A stretch of DNA of 64,000 nt from Neoluteolibacter marinus (GTDB taxonomy: Bacteria > Verrucomicrobiota > Verrucomicrobiia > Verrucomicrobiales > Akkermansiaceae). Below the pieces are notes generated by a model. It was given only the letters and a program-made list of their open reading frames with translations. It ran no database searches and was not told the origin of the DNA. Made by a program: the position numbers and the translations under genes. Numbering within the stretch: position 1 is the first letter of the stretch; every line of letters begins with the position of its first letter. The DNA lies in assembly GCF_014904755.1 (NCBI RefSeq), contig NZ_JACZFQ010000104.1, forward strand, positions 62,001-126,000. The letters run 5' to 3'. Positions 53,323 to 64,000 of this stretch are shown one piece after another.

Positions 53323-53934
53323 ATGAAAAGCTTCAACATCGTCGCGGCCATGGCCTTGGCCTCCCTGTCCTGCCAGCGCAAGGACGAGACCGGTCCGGAG
53401 AAGGAGCTCCCGTCGGCTTCCATGCCCGCCGCCGCGGCGGATTCGATGGCAGCAAGCGCCCCCGATGAGAAGAAGCCGGATGAGCGGGCGACCAAAGCCG
53501 CGAACCGGCCGCCGAACCCGGAGAAGAAGATCTGGGTGGCGGAGCCCGTTGCCGATCGGCCCGGCTACGTGAAGAGCCCGTTCAGCGGCAAGATCATCGA
53601 CGTGAGTGGGATTCCCGCGGGAAGGATGGTCGCCGATCCCATGTATCCGCCGTCGGAAAAGAAATACTTCCGGATTCCGGAGATGCCGGAACCGGACGAA
53701 CAGGATCTGGTGGAAGACAGCCCGGAAGAAGAGCTGAAGAAGCAGAACGCGCCGGTCGGCCGTGTCCTTCCGGGCAAGTCGAACTTCATCTTCAATCCCC
53801 ACAACAACCAGATTCTCGACGTTGGCGGGATCGCTCCGGGAACGTTGCTCCTGGATCCGACCTCCCCGCCGGGCGAGACCCGCTACATCAGAATCCCCGG
53901 CGGCTCGCCTCCCGAAATGGACGGGAACGAATAG
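53323..53934 (+). CDS. Lipoprotein with two GK-(I/V)-DV modules, paralogue of the upstream gene
   Basis: 203 residues; the signal MKSFNIVAAMALASLSC ends in lipobox SLSC. The first module is at about 80-120 (RPGYVKSPFSGKIIDVSGIP with DPMYPPSEKKYFRIP), nearly the same as that of the upstream gene. The second, more diverged, is at about 150-195 (NFIFNPHNNQILDVGGIAPG with RYIRIPG). The segments between are acidic and probably unstructured. The pair clearly arose by duplication. Function unknown; the modules may be small beta domains that bind a shared partner. Confidence 0.78.
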   Translation: MKSFNIVAAMALASLSCQRKDETGPEKELPSASMPAAAADSMAASAPDEKKPDERATKAANRPPNPEKKIWVAEPVADRPGYVKSPFSGKIIDVSGIPAGRMVADPMYPPSEKKYFRIPEMPEPDEQDLVEDSPEEELKKQNAPVGRVLPGKSNFIFNPHNNQILDVGGIAPGTLLLDPTSPPGETRYIRIPGGSPPEMDGNE

Positions 53935-54004
53935 TCGGGACATCCATCAAGCTGCATGACGAGCGGGCGGAAAGCCCCGTGCCCCGGAAAACCGGGCAGC
54001 CGGA

Positions 54005-54274
54005 TCAACGGTCGGGTCGCAGGATGGTCAGGCCGCAATTCGGACAGTGATGTCCGCCGAGCTGCGGGGTTCGGAGCGTGAGACTGAAGCTCTTGGAGAG
54101 CAATGGTTTCCCTTGGGAAATAAAGCGACTGAGGCGGGACCGGTTGAGGTTCGACCAATAGAGCGTGCCGCTCGCGGTCCCCGTTTCCATCGGCTTTCCG
54201 CAGTCGGGACAATTCTCCGCCTCGATGTTCCGCGACGGATCGCTCGACGGCGGTTGATAGGGGCTCGGGTTCAT
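54005..54274 (-). CDS. Small zinc-ribbon protein (DUF6487-like)
   Basis: 89 residues. Two Cys pairs, ENCPDCGKPME at about 21 and HHCPNCGLTIL at about 76, would form one zinc ribbon around a beta insert (GTLYWSNLNRSRLSRF), the layout of uncharacterised DUF6487-type proteins. The ATG overlaps the stop of the upstream methyltransferase gene by 4 bases (ATGA), so the two are translationally coupled. Function unknown. Confidence 0.8.
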   Translation of the reverse strand: MNPSPYQPPSSDPSRNIEAENCPDCGKPMETGTASGTLYWSNLNRSRLSRFISQGKPLLSKSFSLTLRTPQLGGHHCPNCGLTILRPDR

Positions 54275-55431
54275 CGCCCCGCCATCAGCTCGATGGTGAT
54301 CCCCTTCAAATACTCGGTCTCCGGGATCGCGGGAAGAACCGGGTGATCGAGCCGCTGGCCGTGGTTCATCACCAGCCGCAGCGATTTCTTCGCGTCCACC
54401 GAGGCATCGACGAGGTTCGCCTGGAACAACTCGCGGCTGGCGTGGTGGGAGCAGCAGAAGGTCGAAAGGATGCCGCCCTTGTCCAGGAGCTTGAGCGAGC
54501 GGAGATGGATCTCCTTGTAGCCGCGCATCGCCCCCATGAGCGTCTTCTTGTTCCGCGTGAAGCTCGGCGGGTCGAGGATGATCAGGTCATACTCCGGGGC
54601 GGCGTGCTTGAGGAAGTCGAAGACGTTGTGGGCCCGGACGTCGATCTCCACGCCGTTGAGCTCGGCGTTGCGTCGGGCGGCGGCGCAGGCGGTCTCGGAA
54701 ATGTCGACGGCGGTGACCTTCGCCGCACCGGCCTTGGCGCAGGCCAGCGCGAAGCCGCCCTGGTTGGTGAAGCAGTCGAGCACCCGCTTGCCCGCCGCCA
54801 GCCGGGCGACCTCGGCGTGGGTCTGGAGCTGGTCGAGGTAGAGGCCGGTTTTCTGGCCGTCGAAGAGGTCGATCTCGAACTTCAGTCCGTTCGCCTCCAC
54901 CACGCAGGCCCCGGGGTTGACGCCGTGGAGCATGGAGATTTCCTCCTCAATGCCCTCGGCTTTCAGGATCGGCGAATCGTTGCGGAGGATGATCGACTGC
55001 GGGTCGATGAGTTCTTTCAAGGCCGCCACGATGAGATCGACGCGCTGGCGCATCGCGAGGGTCAGCGTTTGCATGACCACGTGGTCGCCGTAGCGGTCGA
55101 TGATCAGGCCGGGCATGCCGTCGGACTCGCTCCACACCAGCCGGGCGAGGGTGGCGTCGATGCCGATCCGCTGGCGCAGTTCGATCGCCTGGCCGATGCG
55201 GCGGACGAAAAAATCGGCGTCCAGGTCCTGCTTCCGGCGCGAGAAGCGGCGGGCGACAATCTGCGACTGCGGGTTGTAGATCGCCGTGCCGAGCGAGCGG
55301 TCGTGGAAATCCTTGAGGGTGATCACGTCGCCCGGCTTGGGGTCGCCGAAGGTTTTTTTGACCTCCGTGGCGTAGACCCATTCGTGGCCGTGGAAGATGC
55401 GGGCGCGGGGTGCGATGATGAGACCAGCCAT
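54271..55431 (-). CDS. Class I rRNA (cytosine-C5) methyltransferase, RlmI-like
   Basis: 386 residues. An N-terminal PUA domain (about 1-70, with KPGDVITLKDFHDRSLGTAI) is followed by a linker with DGMPGLIIDRYGDHVV, the EEEISMLHG segment, then the SAM-binding fold VLDCFTNQGGFALAC, KVTAVDISETAC and the catalytic DPPSFTRNKKTL and CSHHASRELF. This matches RlmI/RlmK-type enzymes that methylate 23S rRNA (RlmI: m5C1962 in E. coli). The exact target nucleotide cannot be told from sequence. The zinc-ribbon gene follows with a 4-base overlap. Confidence 0.92.
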   Translation of the reverse strand: MAGLIIAPRARIFHGHEWVYATEVKKTFGDPKPGDVITLKDFHDRSLGTAIYNPQSQIVARRFSRRKQDLDADFFVRRIGQAIELRQRIGIDATLARLVWSESDGMPGLIIDRYGDHVVMQTLTLAMRQRVDLIVAALKELIDPQSIILRNDSPILKAEGIEEEISMLHGVNPGACVVEANGLKFEIDLFDGQKTGLYLDQLQTHAEVARLAAGKRVLDCFTNQGGFALACAKAGAAKVTAVDISETACAAARRNAELNGVEIDVRAHNVFDFLKHAAPEYDLIILDPPSFTRNKKTLMGAMRGYKEIHLRSLKLLDKGGILSTFCCSHHASRELFQANLVDASVDAKKSLRLVMNHGQRLDHPVLPAIPETEYLKGITIELMAGR

Positions 55432-55485
55432 AAGCGGGAACAGCCATGTGCCGGTCCGCCCCCCGGAAGCAAGCCCGGATCCGGC

Positions 55486-56580
55486 TCAGAGGCCGAAGTG
55501 CGACGCGACCAGCCGCGCGGCCTGGGTGAAATCCGGCGATTCCTGCGGCGGGAAGGGGGCATTCAGGGTGAGCAGCGGCACCTGTTCGCGGGTGTGGTCG
55601 GTGCCGTGGTGGTAGGGGTCATTGCCATGGTCGGCGGTGATCAGCAGGAAATCGCCGCCTACCGCCGGCAGGAAACCACCCAGCCAGGCGTCGAACTCGC
55701 GCAGGCAATTCGCATAGCCTTGCGGGTCGCGGCGGTGGCCGTAGAGCGAGTCGAAGTCGACCAGATTGACGAAGATCAGGTGTGGACGGGGCTGGGCTTC
55801 CGACCACAGCCGCCCGATGGTCGCCATGCCGTCCGCGTTGGAGGTGGTCGGGTGCGACTCCGAGATCCCGGAACCCGCGAAAATGTCGGCGATCTTCCCG
55901 ACCCCGATCGTGTCGACCCCGGCCGCCTGCAGGCGGTTGAGCACGGTCTCCGGTGGCATCAGCGAATAGTCGTGGCGGTTCGGCGTGCGCTTGAAGGTGC
56001 CGGCGCTTTCCCCGGTGAAGGGCCTCGCGATGACCCGGCCGATGCGGATGCCGTGCCGGTCGAGCACCTCCCGTGCATGCCGGCAAAGGTCCTGGAGTTT
56101 TTCCAAGCCGTAGTGCTCCTCATGGGCGGCGATCTGCAGTACCGAGTCGGCGCTGGTGTAGACGATGGGGGCACCGGTCTTGAGATGTTCCTCGCCGAGC
56201 TCCTTGAGGATCTCGGTCCCCGATGCCGCGAAATTGCCGAGGAAAGGGCCGCCGATCTCGTCGAGGAGATCCCCGGGGAATGCCTCGAAGGTGTCGAAGG
56301 GTTGCTCGAGCACGCAGCCCGCGATCTCCCAATGGCCGGTTGTCGTGTCCTTGCCGGCCGACGCTTCGCTCATGCGCGCCGCCGCGCTGCCGTCGAGGGT
56401 TTCGACCTCCGGCAGGCCGAGGACCTTGCCGAACCCGAGGCGGCGGAGGTTCGGGAGTTTCAGGCCCGCCCGTGCGATCAGGTGCCCGAGCGTGTCCGCG
56501 CCCTCGTCGCCATAGGCCGCCGCGTCGTGCGCGCCACCGCATCCCACCGAGTCCAAGACGATCACCAGCGCACGTTTCAC
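55486..56580 (-). CDS. deoB: Phosphopentomutase
   Basis: 364 residues from a GTG giving MKRALVIVLDSVGCGGAHDA. It is preceded by GGGAG with 9 bases of spacing; an ATG at 56598 would add six residues and hide that site. The enzyme converts (deoxy)ribose-1-phosphate to the 5-phosphate in nucleoside breakdown. It is an alkaline-phosphatase-superfamily enzyme with two metal ions. Visible parts are LDSVGCGG, GADTLGHL, the phosphorylated Thr region GKDTTTGHWEIAG, RPFTGESAGTFKRTPNRHDY and TADHGNDPYHHGTDHTRE. No deoA/deoC neighbour is present. Confidence 0.95.
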   Translation of the reverse strand: MKRALVIVLDSVGCGGAHDAAAYGDEGADTLGHLIARAGLKLPNLRRLGFGKVLGLPEVETLDGSAAARMSEASAGKDTTTGHWEIAGCVLEQPFDTFEAFPGDLLDEIGGPFLGNFAASGTEILKELGEEHLKTGAPIVYTSADSVLQIAAHEEHYGLEKLQDLCRHAREVLDRHGIRIGRVIARPFTGESAGTFKRTPNRHDYSLMPPETVLNRLQAAGVDTIGVGKIADIFAGSGISESHPTTSNADGMATIGRLWSEAQPRPHLIFVNLVDFDSLYGHRRDPQGYANCLREFDAWLGGFLPAVGGDFLLITADHGNDPYHHGTDHTREQVPLLTLNAPFPPQESPDFTQAARLVASHFGL

Positions 56581-56589
56581 GTGGTGAAT

Positions 56590-56594
56590 CTCCC
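56590..56594 (-). promoter_or_regulatory. Ribosome binding site that fixes the deoB start
   Basis: GGGAG on the minus strand, 9 bases before the GTG at 56580. It supports the GTG over the ATG at 56598, which would place this site inside the coding region. Confidence 0.5.
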
Positions 56595-56731
56595 ACATCA
56601 GCGCGGCAATCCCAGCCCGATTTGCCGGCCGGGGCATCCGCGCCGATGGCAGCCGATGACGAACGAATCGCAAGCAGGGCGTGGAAATCCGCCGGACCTG
56701 ATTCTAGAGTGGCTCACAATCCAAGAAATCC

Positions 56732-59311
<2,580 letters not shown>

Positions 59312-59316
59312 GCGGA

Positions 59317-62300
59317 TCAGCGCTGGATGACCCGCAGACGGTAGAAACGGCGGCCGGCTTCCGCGGCTTCGGTGACGACCAGGCGGTCGCCGTCGAACGC
59401 CGCGGGGAAGTCGTGCCGCGAATCGAACAGCACGTCGGCATTTGCCCAGTCGTCGAGGTCGCCGGTGGCCTCGACGAGGCAGGCGATGTCGTCGCGGCCG
59501 GGATCGAAGGGAAAGCTGAAGACACTCGTGCCACCGCTGCGAAGCAAGCGCGGCATCCGGTCACCGGGCGGATCCCCGATGGCGATGCCCAGCGCATAGC
59601 GCAGCAGGTTCGGGATGCCGTCACCGAAAGGCGTCGCTTCGGGACCTCCAATCGAGGGATTGAGGCGGTCGTTCACATCCGGGAAGGCTTCAATCTGCCA
59701 GCGCACGAACGATGCGGGGGGCGCGGCGAGCCGGACTTCGACGATGCGGCCTTGGATCGGTCCCCCGCCAAAGTCGGCGATCCCGGGGACGGTCACGACC
59801 TGGGCCGCGGGCACCAGCGACCAGCCCGTGCCATCCGGCTGATAGACCTCGCACGCGGCGGCACGCACCGCGCTCGCGAGGTCGACCGCGAAGGGCGCGA
59901 ACAGGACGCCGCGGAAGAGGACGCCCGGATTCGGAAGGTAGATGCGACAGGCCTGCGGGGGAGAGGCGATGGCATCGACGTGCAGCAGGCCGTTGCCTGC
60001 GGAGGCGGGACTCAGGAAGTCCGGCGGACCGGCGAGGGCGAGGACGCTCTCGATCCGGGTGCCACCCAGCGACGGCGCCGAGCGGATCTTGCCGTCGAGC
60101 AGGACGGTGCCGCTGCCCGACAAGGTGCCGGTCATACCGTGGCCGGCGAGGATGCCCGAAGCTCCGAGCTGGACCGGTGAAGCGAGGGCGCCCGAGGTTT
60201 CGAGCGTCCCGTTCTCGACGATGACCGGTCCATCGAAGCTGGCATTGGCGGCGCTGAGGACAAGGGTTCCGCCGCCGGATTTGGTCAGCGGCCAGGGCGA
60301 TGCCAGCAGCGGTGCCGACAGCTCGAGGCGATTGAGGGATCCGTCGACGTGGATGCTTGCGGCGGCGGTGAGTTCGACCGGCTGGGGCAGGATCGCGTGG
60401 TTGTCGCCGTTCCCCGGGTCGTAGCGGAGGGCTCCGAGTTTGCCGAAGCCGCTGTCATCGGGAATCTCGGCGCCTCGCCCCGTGCCCGCGATCCGGATGG
60501 GTGTGGCGAAGGGGTAGCTTCGCGGCGTGCCCGGAGAACTTCCCGAAATCAGGCGCAGCTGGCCGCCGGATGCCACGGAGACGGAGGAGGCGAACTTCGG
60601 CGTCGCCGGTTCGGTGAGCTGGACGACGCCGCGGGTGATCTCGAATGCGCCGGTGAAGTTCTTGTCCTCGCCGGTGAAGGAGGCGACCCCGATGCCGGTC
60701 TTGCGGATGCCGCCGGGACCGCTCCAGGGGGCGCGCAGCCGCAGGGCGCCGTGGTCCGCGTTGCCGCCCGGGTGATTCACCTGGAGTTCGAGGTCGCCGG
60801 CGAGATCGGTGCCCGCGAGCACTTCGAATTCGACGTAGCCGCTGCCGTCGCCATCGACGCGGATGAGCGCGTTCTGGCCGGCGCCGTCGAAGGTCAAGGT
60901 GTTGCCGGTGAGCTGATCACGCACGCGGTTGCGGAACAGGTTGCCGGTTTCGTCGAAGCGGATGCTGCCGACGCTGACCGGGACGCGGAGGTTGATGTTG
61001 CGGTCGCCGGTGGCGGGGGCGTGGATCAGCGCTCGCTTGCCGGGACCGTTGGGGAACGGGGTGCTGCTCCAGCTGGTGTCGAGGGTCCAGTCGCCGCTGC
61101 CGGCGGGCAGGAACTCGGATTCCGGCAGCACGGTGTAGAAGTCGGCTTCGTTCAAGGCACTCCAAACGCCGCCGCTGAGAACCCGTGCCTTGAGCGTGAC
61201 TTGGCCGGCGAGGGCGAGCGGCGCGGCGTAGGCCGTGGCCGCGGGCGAGACCGCGCCGCTGACTTCGACCCGCGGGTCGCTGCCGTCGATGGTGTAGTAG
61301 ATTGTCGGGCTGGCGGCGGAGATTGCGATCAGCTGGCCGGCGGTCACTTCGCCGCCGTGCTGGCTGAAAACCGGCGCATCGACGGCAGGGTAAAGGTTGG
61401 CTGCCTTGAGCTGCGCCAGCACGGTGGCGGTGCGGACCGGCAGGTAGTCGTTGAGGATGCGGTCGCGCTCGGCCAGCCAGTGGGGATCGACCTCGTAGAC
61501 CGGCGACGGCCCGTTGCGGTCGTAGATCTCGTTGCGGTAGCCACCCCAGCGGGCGTGCTCGGCGAACACCCCCGCTTCCACTTCCACCGCACGGGTCGCG
61601 TAGCGCTGGGCGGCGGCGGCAGGGGTCAGCGCACCACCGTTGAAGAAGTGGCGGTGCACACGGTCGGCGAACAACAGCCGGAACTCCGCGTTGTTGCGCA
61701 GCGCGGCGTAGAACTCGGCGGGGTTGTTGGAACCCGTCAGGTTGACGCGGTTGAGGGCCGGGTCCTCGAGGGTGCGCTCGGCATCCCAGGCGAGGAAGCG
61801 GAAGCCGGCGTCGTCCTCCCGCTTGCGGGTGGCGCTCCAGTTGTTGTCCGGCCAGTCGAGGTTGCCGCCGTAGATGTTGAGCAGCATGTAGTCGGCGAAC
61901 TGTGGGACATCGAGGTACTCGCGGATCGCCGCATACTGCGCGGGACTCGAGAGCCCGGCCTGGGCGATGGCGCGCATGGTGTTCCAGGCGATGTTGTCAC
62001 CGTCGCGGACGCCGCGGTGGGTCATCGCGTCGTAGTCACCGCGGTCGCCGCCGAGATAGCTGGCGGTGAAGGCCGCATCGGTCCGTTCCGACACGTTGTA
62101 GACCCCCCAGTAGCGGCCGTTGAGGTAGAGGTGGACGTGGTTTCCGTGGGAACCGAGCCCGCTCATCGCGATCTGGCTGTCGCGCATCCACTGGTCCCTG
62201 AGGCTGGTGCCGCGGGTGCGCTGGAGGGAATCCCAGTGCAGCCAGGAATTGTTGTAGTCGGCGCGCAGGACGAGCGAGTTGAAGTCGGCCATCGCGGTGC

Positions 62301-64000
62301 CCCCGTCCGCCAGCACCGGGACCCGCAGGCGGCTTTCGCCGTAGCTGCCTTTGAAGAGCAGGCGCATTGACTTCTTCGGCGTGCTGTCGAAGTTGCGGCT
62401 GGCACCCCCTTGGATGCGCAGGCCGGCATCGATCTGGACGTCGAGCGAGCCATCCGGGGCGATCCATTCGGCGGAGGCGAACTCCTCGAGGTCGCGGTTG
62501 AGCGGGTTGGCATAGAGGCCTGACGGGCCGAACATGTTATCGACGGGGATCGACAGGGCCAGGGTCGGGAAACTCGATAGCGCGGATTTCATCGCCGCCT
62601 CGTAGCCCGGCCGGGCGGCGATGGCCGGGCTGATGGCGTAGCTGGTCTGGGTGAATCCACCCCAGGTCGCGGGATAGCCGGCGGGGGCGGTGGTCTGGTC
62701 GACGATGTCGTCGAGGAAGAAGTAGGAGCGGGTGGCGATGGCGCGGACCGGCAGGGCGCCCGCCTTGAAGGCCGCGGCTCGCACCACGGTGGTGGCGCTT
62801 ACCGGGATGGGGCCGCTGTAAGTGAAGCCGTTTGTTTCGGAGGGCTCGCTGCCGTCGAGCGTGTACTTCAGCGATGCCGCGGGATCGGGCGGGGTGATCG
62901 CGAGGGTGAAGGCGGCGGTCTTGAATCCGCGCGGCTCGGAGAGCAACGGCTTGCCGAGTGGCGGGCCGTAGGAGATCGCGGCATTCGGCTGTCCCGGGGT
63001 CGGGGCGGCGAAGTAGGCGAGGGCGCTGCCCGTTTCGGGGCTTCGCCCGTAGCTCGCGTCGAGGGGGATTGCCACGGCAGGCACCAGGTCTTCGGTCGTG
63101 CCATCCGGCCGGGTCAGGACGAGGTCCTCGCCGGCGGCATCGATGCTGAAGTTGGTGTGGAGCTGTGGTTCCACCGATCCGCCGGCCCCGGGCAGCGCGT
63201 AGCGGGTGCCGAGGTAGTTATCGAGGAAACCGCGTTCGGCGGCGGTGAGCTGGCGGTCGTAGAGCAGGACCTCTGCGATGTCGCCGTTGAAGTTGCGGCC
63301 GCTGGTCGAGCTGCCGACGGCCATGAACTGGTAGCTGGAAAGCGGCGTGTCGCCGGGGCTCTGGACGCGGGTGTCGACGAGCTGGCCATTCTTGAAGAAC
63401 CGGGCGAGCGGCGTGTCGGCGGTACCGGCCAGCGAGGTGGAGAGGACCGACCACTCGTTGGTGGCGATGGCCGCGGCGGAGCGGATGCTGTCCATCGAGC
63501 CGACGCGGAAGCGGATCTCGCCGCCGGAGTTGACCTCGAAGTGGGCGTTGGTGGTGCTGACCGTGGGATGCCAGGCACCGAAGATGCCCGAAGTCACGCT
63601 GCCGCTCCATTTCGCGACCGCGAACAGCGAAAGGTCGTTGAGCGTGTCGAGGCCGTTGAACGAGGCGACGGGCAGGCGGAACTCCTGGCTCGAGGAGCGG
63701 GTGAACTGGAAGGCGGGCTTGCCGTTGATGCGGTTGAGCCGGAACACCGGGCGGGTGCCGGAGGAAGGAGCGGTGCCGTGATTGCCGTGGCCGCTGCGGT
63801 CGGTCCAGGTGAATGCCGCCTGGCCGTCGGCGTAGGATTCCTCCTCGGCGCGCAGCCACAGGACGAGGCCGGGGATGTCGTCGGGTGAATCGACCGTCCC
63901 GCCGGGGTCGGTGCCGGTCCGGTCCTTGCCGGAGGCCCACACCAGCAAGCGCTCGCCGGCGCCCAGCGTCACCGTGGGGAAGGTCCATTTGAAAGGACTG
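59317..64000 (-). CDS. Giant CotH-kinase / LamG / beta-strand-repeat surface protein (5' end missing)
   Basis: The frame is open to the right edge, so at least 1560 residues and the start lie partly outside. Visible order: the end of a lamin-tail domain (FPTVTLGAGERLLVWASGKD), a LamG jellyroll (about 37-270), an Fn3-associated/chitobiase-like domain with LKYTLDGSEPSETNGFTYSG, and a CotH-kinase domain (about 433-950). The CotH part has MRLLFKGSYGESRLRVPVL, the Arg-rich LVLRADYNNSW, YLNGRYWGVYNVSERTDAAF, NNWSATRKRED and RFLAWDAERTLED. An autotransporter-associated repeat region then runs from about 955 to 1350, and the C-terminus is the usual verrucomicrobial beta tail (GDGIPNLLRYALG). CotH domains phosphorylate spore-coat proteins in Bacillus; whether this one is active is unknown. 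Likely a large cell-surface protein. Confidence 0.92.
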   Translation of the reverse strand, partial: SPFKWTFPTVTLGAGERLLVWASGKDRTGTDPGGTVDSPDDIPGLVLWLRAEEESYADGQAAFTWTDRSGHGNHGTAPSSGTRPVFRLNRINGKPAFQFTRSSSQEFRLPVASFNGLDTLNDLSLFAVAKWSGSVTSGIFGAWHPTVSTTNAHFEVNSGGEIRFRVGSMDSIRSAAAIATNEWSVLSTSLAGTADTPLARFFKNGQLVDTRVQSPGDTPLSSYQFMAVGSSTSGRNFNGDIAEVLLYDRQLTAAERGFLDNYLGTRYALPGAGGSVEPQLHTNFSIDAAGEDLVLTRPDGTTEDLVPAVAIPLDASYGRSPETGSALAYFAAPTPGQPNAAISYGPPLGKPLLSEPRGFKTAAFTLAITPPDPAASLKYTLDGSEPSETNGFTYSGPIPVSATTVVRAAAFKAGALPVRAIATRSYFFLDDIVDQTTAPAGYPATWGGFTQTSYAISPAIAARPGYEAAMKSALSSFPTLALSIPVDNMFGPSGLYANPLNRDLEEFASAEWIAPDGSLDVQIDAGLRIQGGASRNFDSTPKKSMRLLFKGSYGESRLRVPVLADGGTAMADFNSLVLRADYNNSWLHWDSLQRTRGTSLRDQWMRDSQIAMSGLGSHGNHVHLYLNGRYWGVYNVSERTDAAFTASYLGGDRGDYDAMTHRGVRDGDNIAWNTMRAIAQAGLSSPAQYAAIREYLDVPQFADYMLLNIYGGNLDWPDNNWSATRKREDDAGFRFLAWDAERTLEDPALNRVNLTGSNNPAEFYAALRNNAEFRLLFADRVHRHFFNGGALTPAAAAQRYATRAVEVEAGVFAEHARWGGYRNEIYDRNGPSPVYEVDPHWLAERDRILNDYLPVRTATVLAQLKAANLYPAVDAPVFSQHGGEVTAGQLIAISAASPTIYYTIDGSDPRVEVSGAVSPAATAYAAPLALAGQVTLKARVLSGGVWSALNEADFYTVLPESEFLPAGSGDWTLDTSWSSTPFPNGPGKRALIHAPATGDRNINLRVPVSVGSIRFDETGNLFRNRVRDQLTGNTLTFDGAGQNALIRVDGDGSGYVEFEVLAGTDLAGDLELQVNHPGGNADHGALRLRAPWSGPGGIRKTGIGVASFTGEDKNFTGAFEITRGVVQLTEPATPKFASSVSVASGGQLRLISGSSPGTPRSYPFATPIRIAGTGRGAEIPDDSGFGKLGALRYDPGNGDNHAILPQPVELTAAASIHVDGSLNRLELSAPLLASPWPLTKSGGGTLVLSAANASFDGPVIVENGTLETSGALASPVQLGASGILAGHGMTGTLSGSGTVLLDGKIRSAPSLGGTRIESVLALAGPPDFLSPASAGNGLLHVDAIASPPQACRIYLPNPGVLFRGVLFAPFAVDLASAVRAAACEVYQPDGTGWSLVPAAQVVTVPGIADFGGGPIQGRIVEVRLAAPPASFVRWQIEAFPDVNDRLNPSIGGPEATPFGDGIPNLLRYALGIAIGDPPGDRMPRLLRSGGTSVFSFPFDPGRDDIACLVEATGDLDDWANADVLFDSRHDFPAAFDGDRLVVTEAAEAGRRFYRLRVIQR

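Noticed and set aside
60349-62370. 673-codon plus-strand frame opposite the CotH gene
   Set aside because: Antisense shadow of a clearly conserved minus-strand protein.

Overview
The window is GC-rich DNA (by eye mid-60s % G+C) from a bacterium that looks like a member of the Verrucomicrobiota, probably the Haloferula/Luteolibacter side of the Verrucomicrobiia. That placement is an inference. It rests on giant secreted proteins built from LamG, right-handed beta-helix, autotransporter-associated beta-strand, thrombospondin-3 and CotH modules, on an H-X-DG-less pseudopilin-like protein, and on weak use of Shine-Dalgarno sites. No rRNA, CRISPR array, insertion sequence or integrase gene was seen.

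Layout. 1-9305 (+) is a tight cluster of three giant exported proteins, the first cut by the window edge, followed by a CbpA-type DnaJ protein. Facing it, 20140-10347 (-) is a two-gene unit of giant secreted proteins joined by a 4-base stop/start overlap. The second of these (10347-14486) has a beta-propeller-like N-terminus, a long helical middle and a C-terminus that recalls Tc-toxin A subunits. 20435-26336 carries hemL with an unknown partner gene, an SH3-like secreted protein, a pseudopilin, tmk and a tandem aspartyl protease. 26552-30064 is a large beta-strand-repeat surface protein closed by a clear terminator, followed by tRNA-Arg(TCT).

30597-33824 is the most unusual part. It is a lower-GC string of four same-direction gene cassettes separated by attC-like recombination sites. 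In each of three cassettes the 7-base simple site at the left end is the exact reverse complement of the one at its right end, and in the fourth it differs at one base. The sites fold into imperfect hairpins with bulged bases. There is no integrase in the window, so this reads as a cluster of attC sites lacking an integrase (CALIN). Its genes encode unknown proteins, two of them likely lipoproteins.

33970-36424 holds small accessory genes and a broken gene. 36409-38900 (-) pairs a YafK-like L,D-transpeptidase with a VanW/glycosyltransferase fusion. 39031-42636 (+) has mtnP, a polysaccharide deacetylase and a dynamin-like GTPase. 42704-45607 (-) is a three-gene unit (prenyltransferase-repeat protein, YdjY-domain protein, unknown membrane-anchored protein). 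Then come rplS, hisI, proB-proA, a nucleoside-type MFS transporter, a second L,D-transpeptidase, a MidA-type methyltransferase, two paralogous lipoproteins with a repeated module, a zinc-ribbon protein, an RlmI-type methyltransferase, phosphopentomutase (deoB), clpB, and a truncated giant CotH/LamG surface protein that runs off the right edge.

The housekeeping genes (hemL, tmk, mtnP, rplS, hisI, proBA, deoB, clpB) are ordinary. The interest lies in the attC cassette array and in the families of giant exported proteins.
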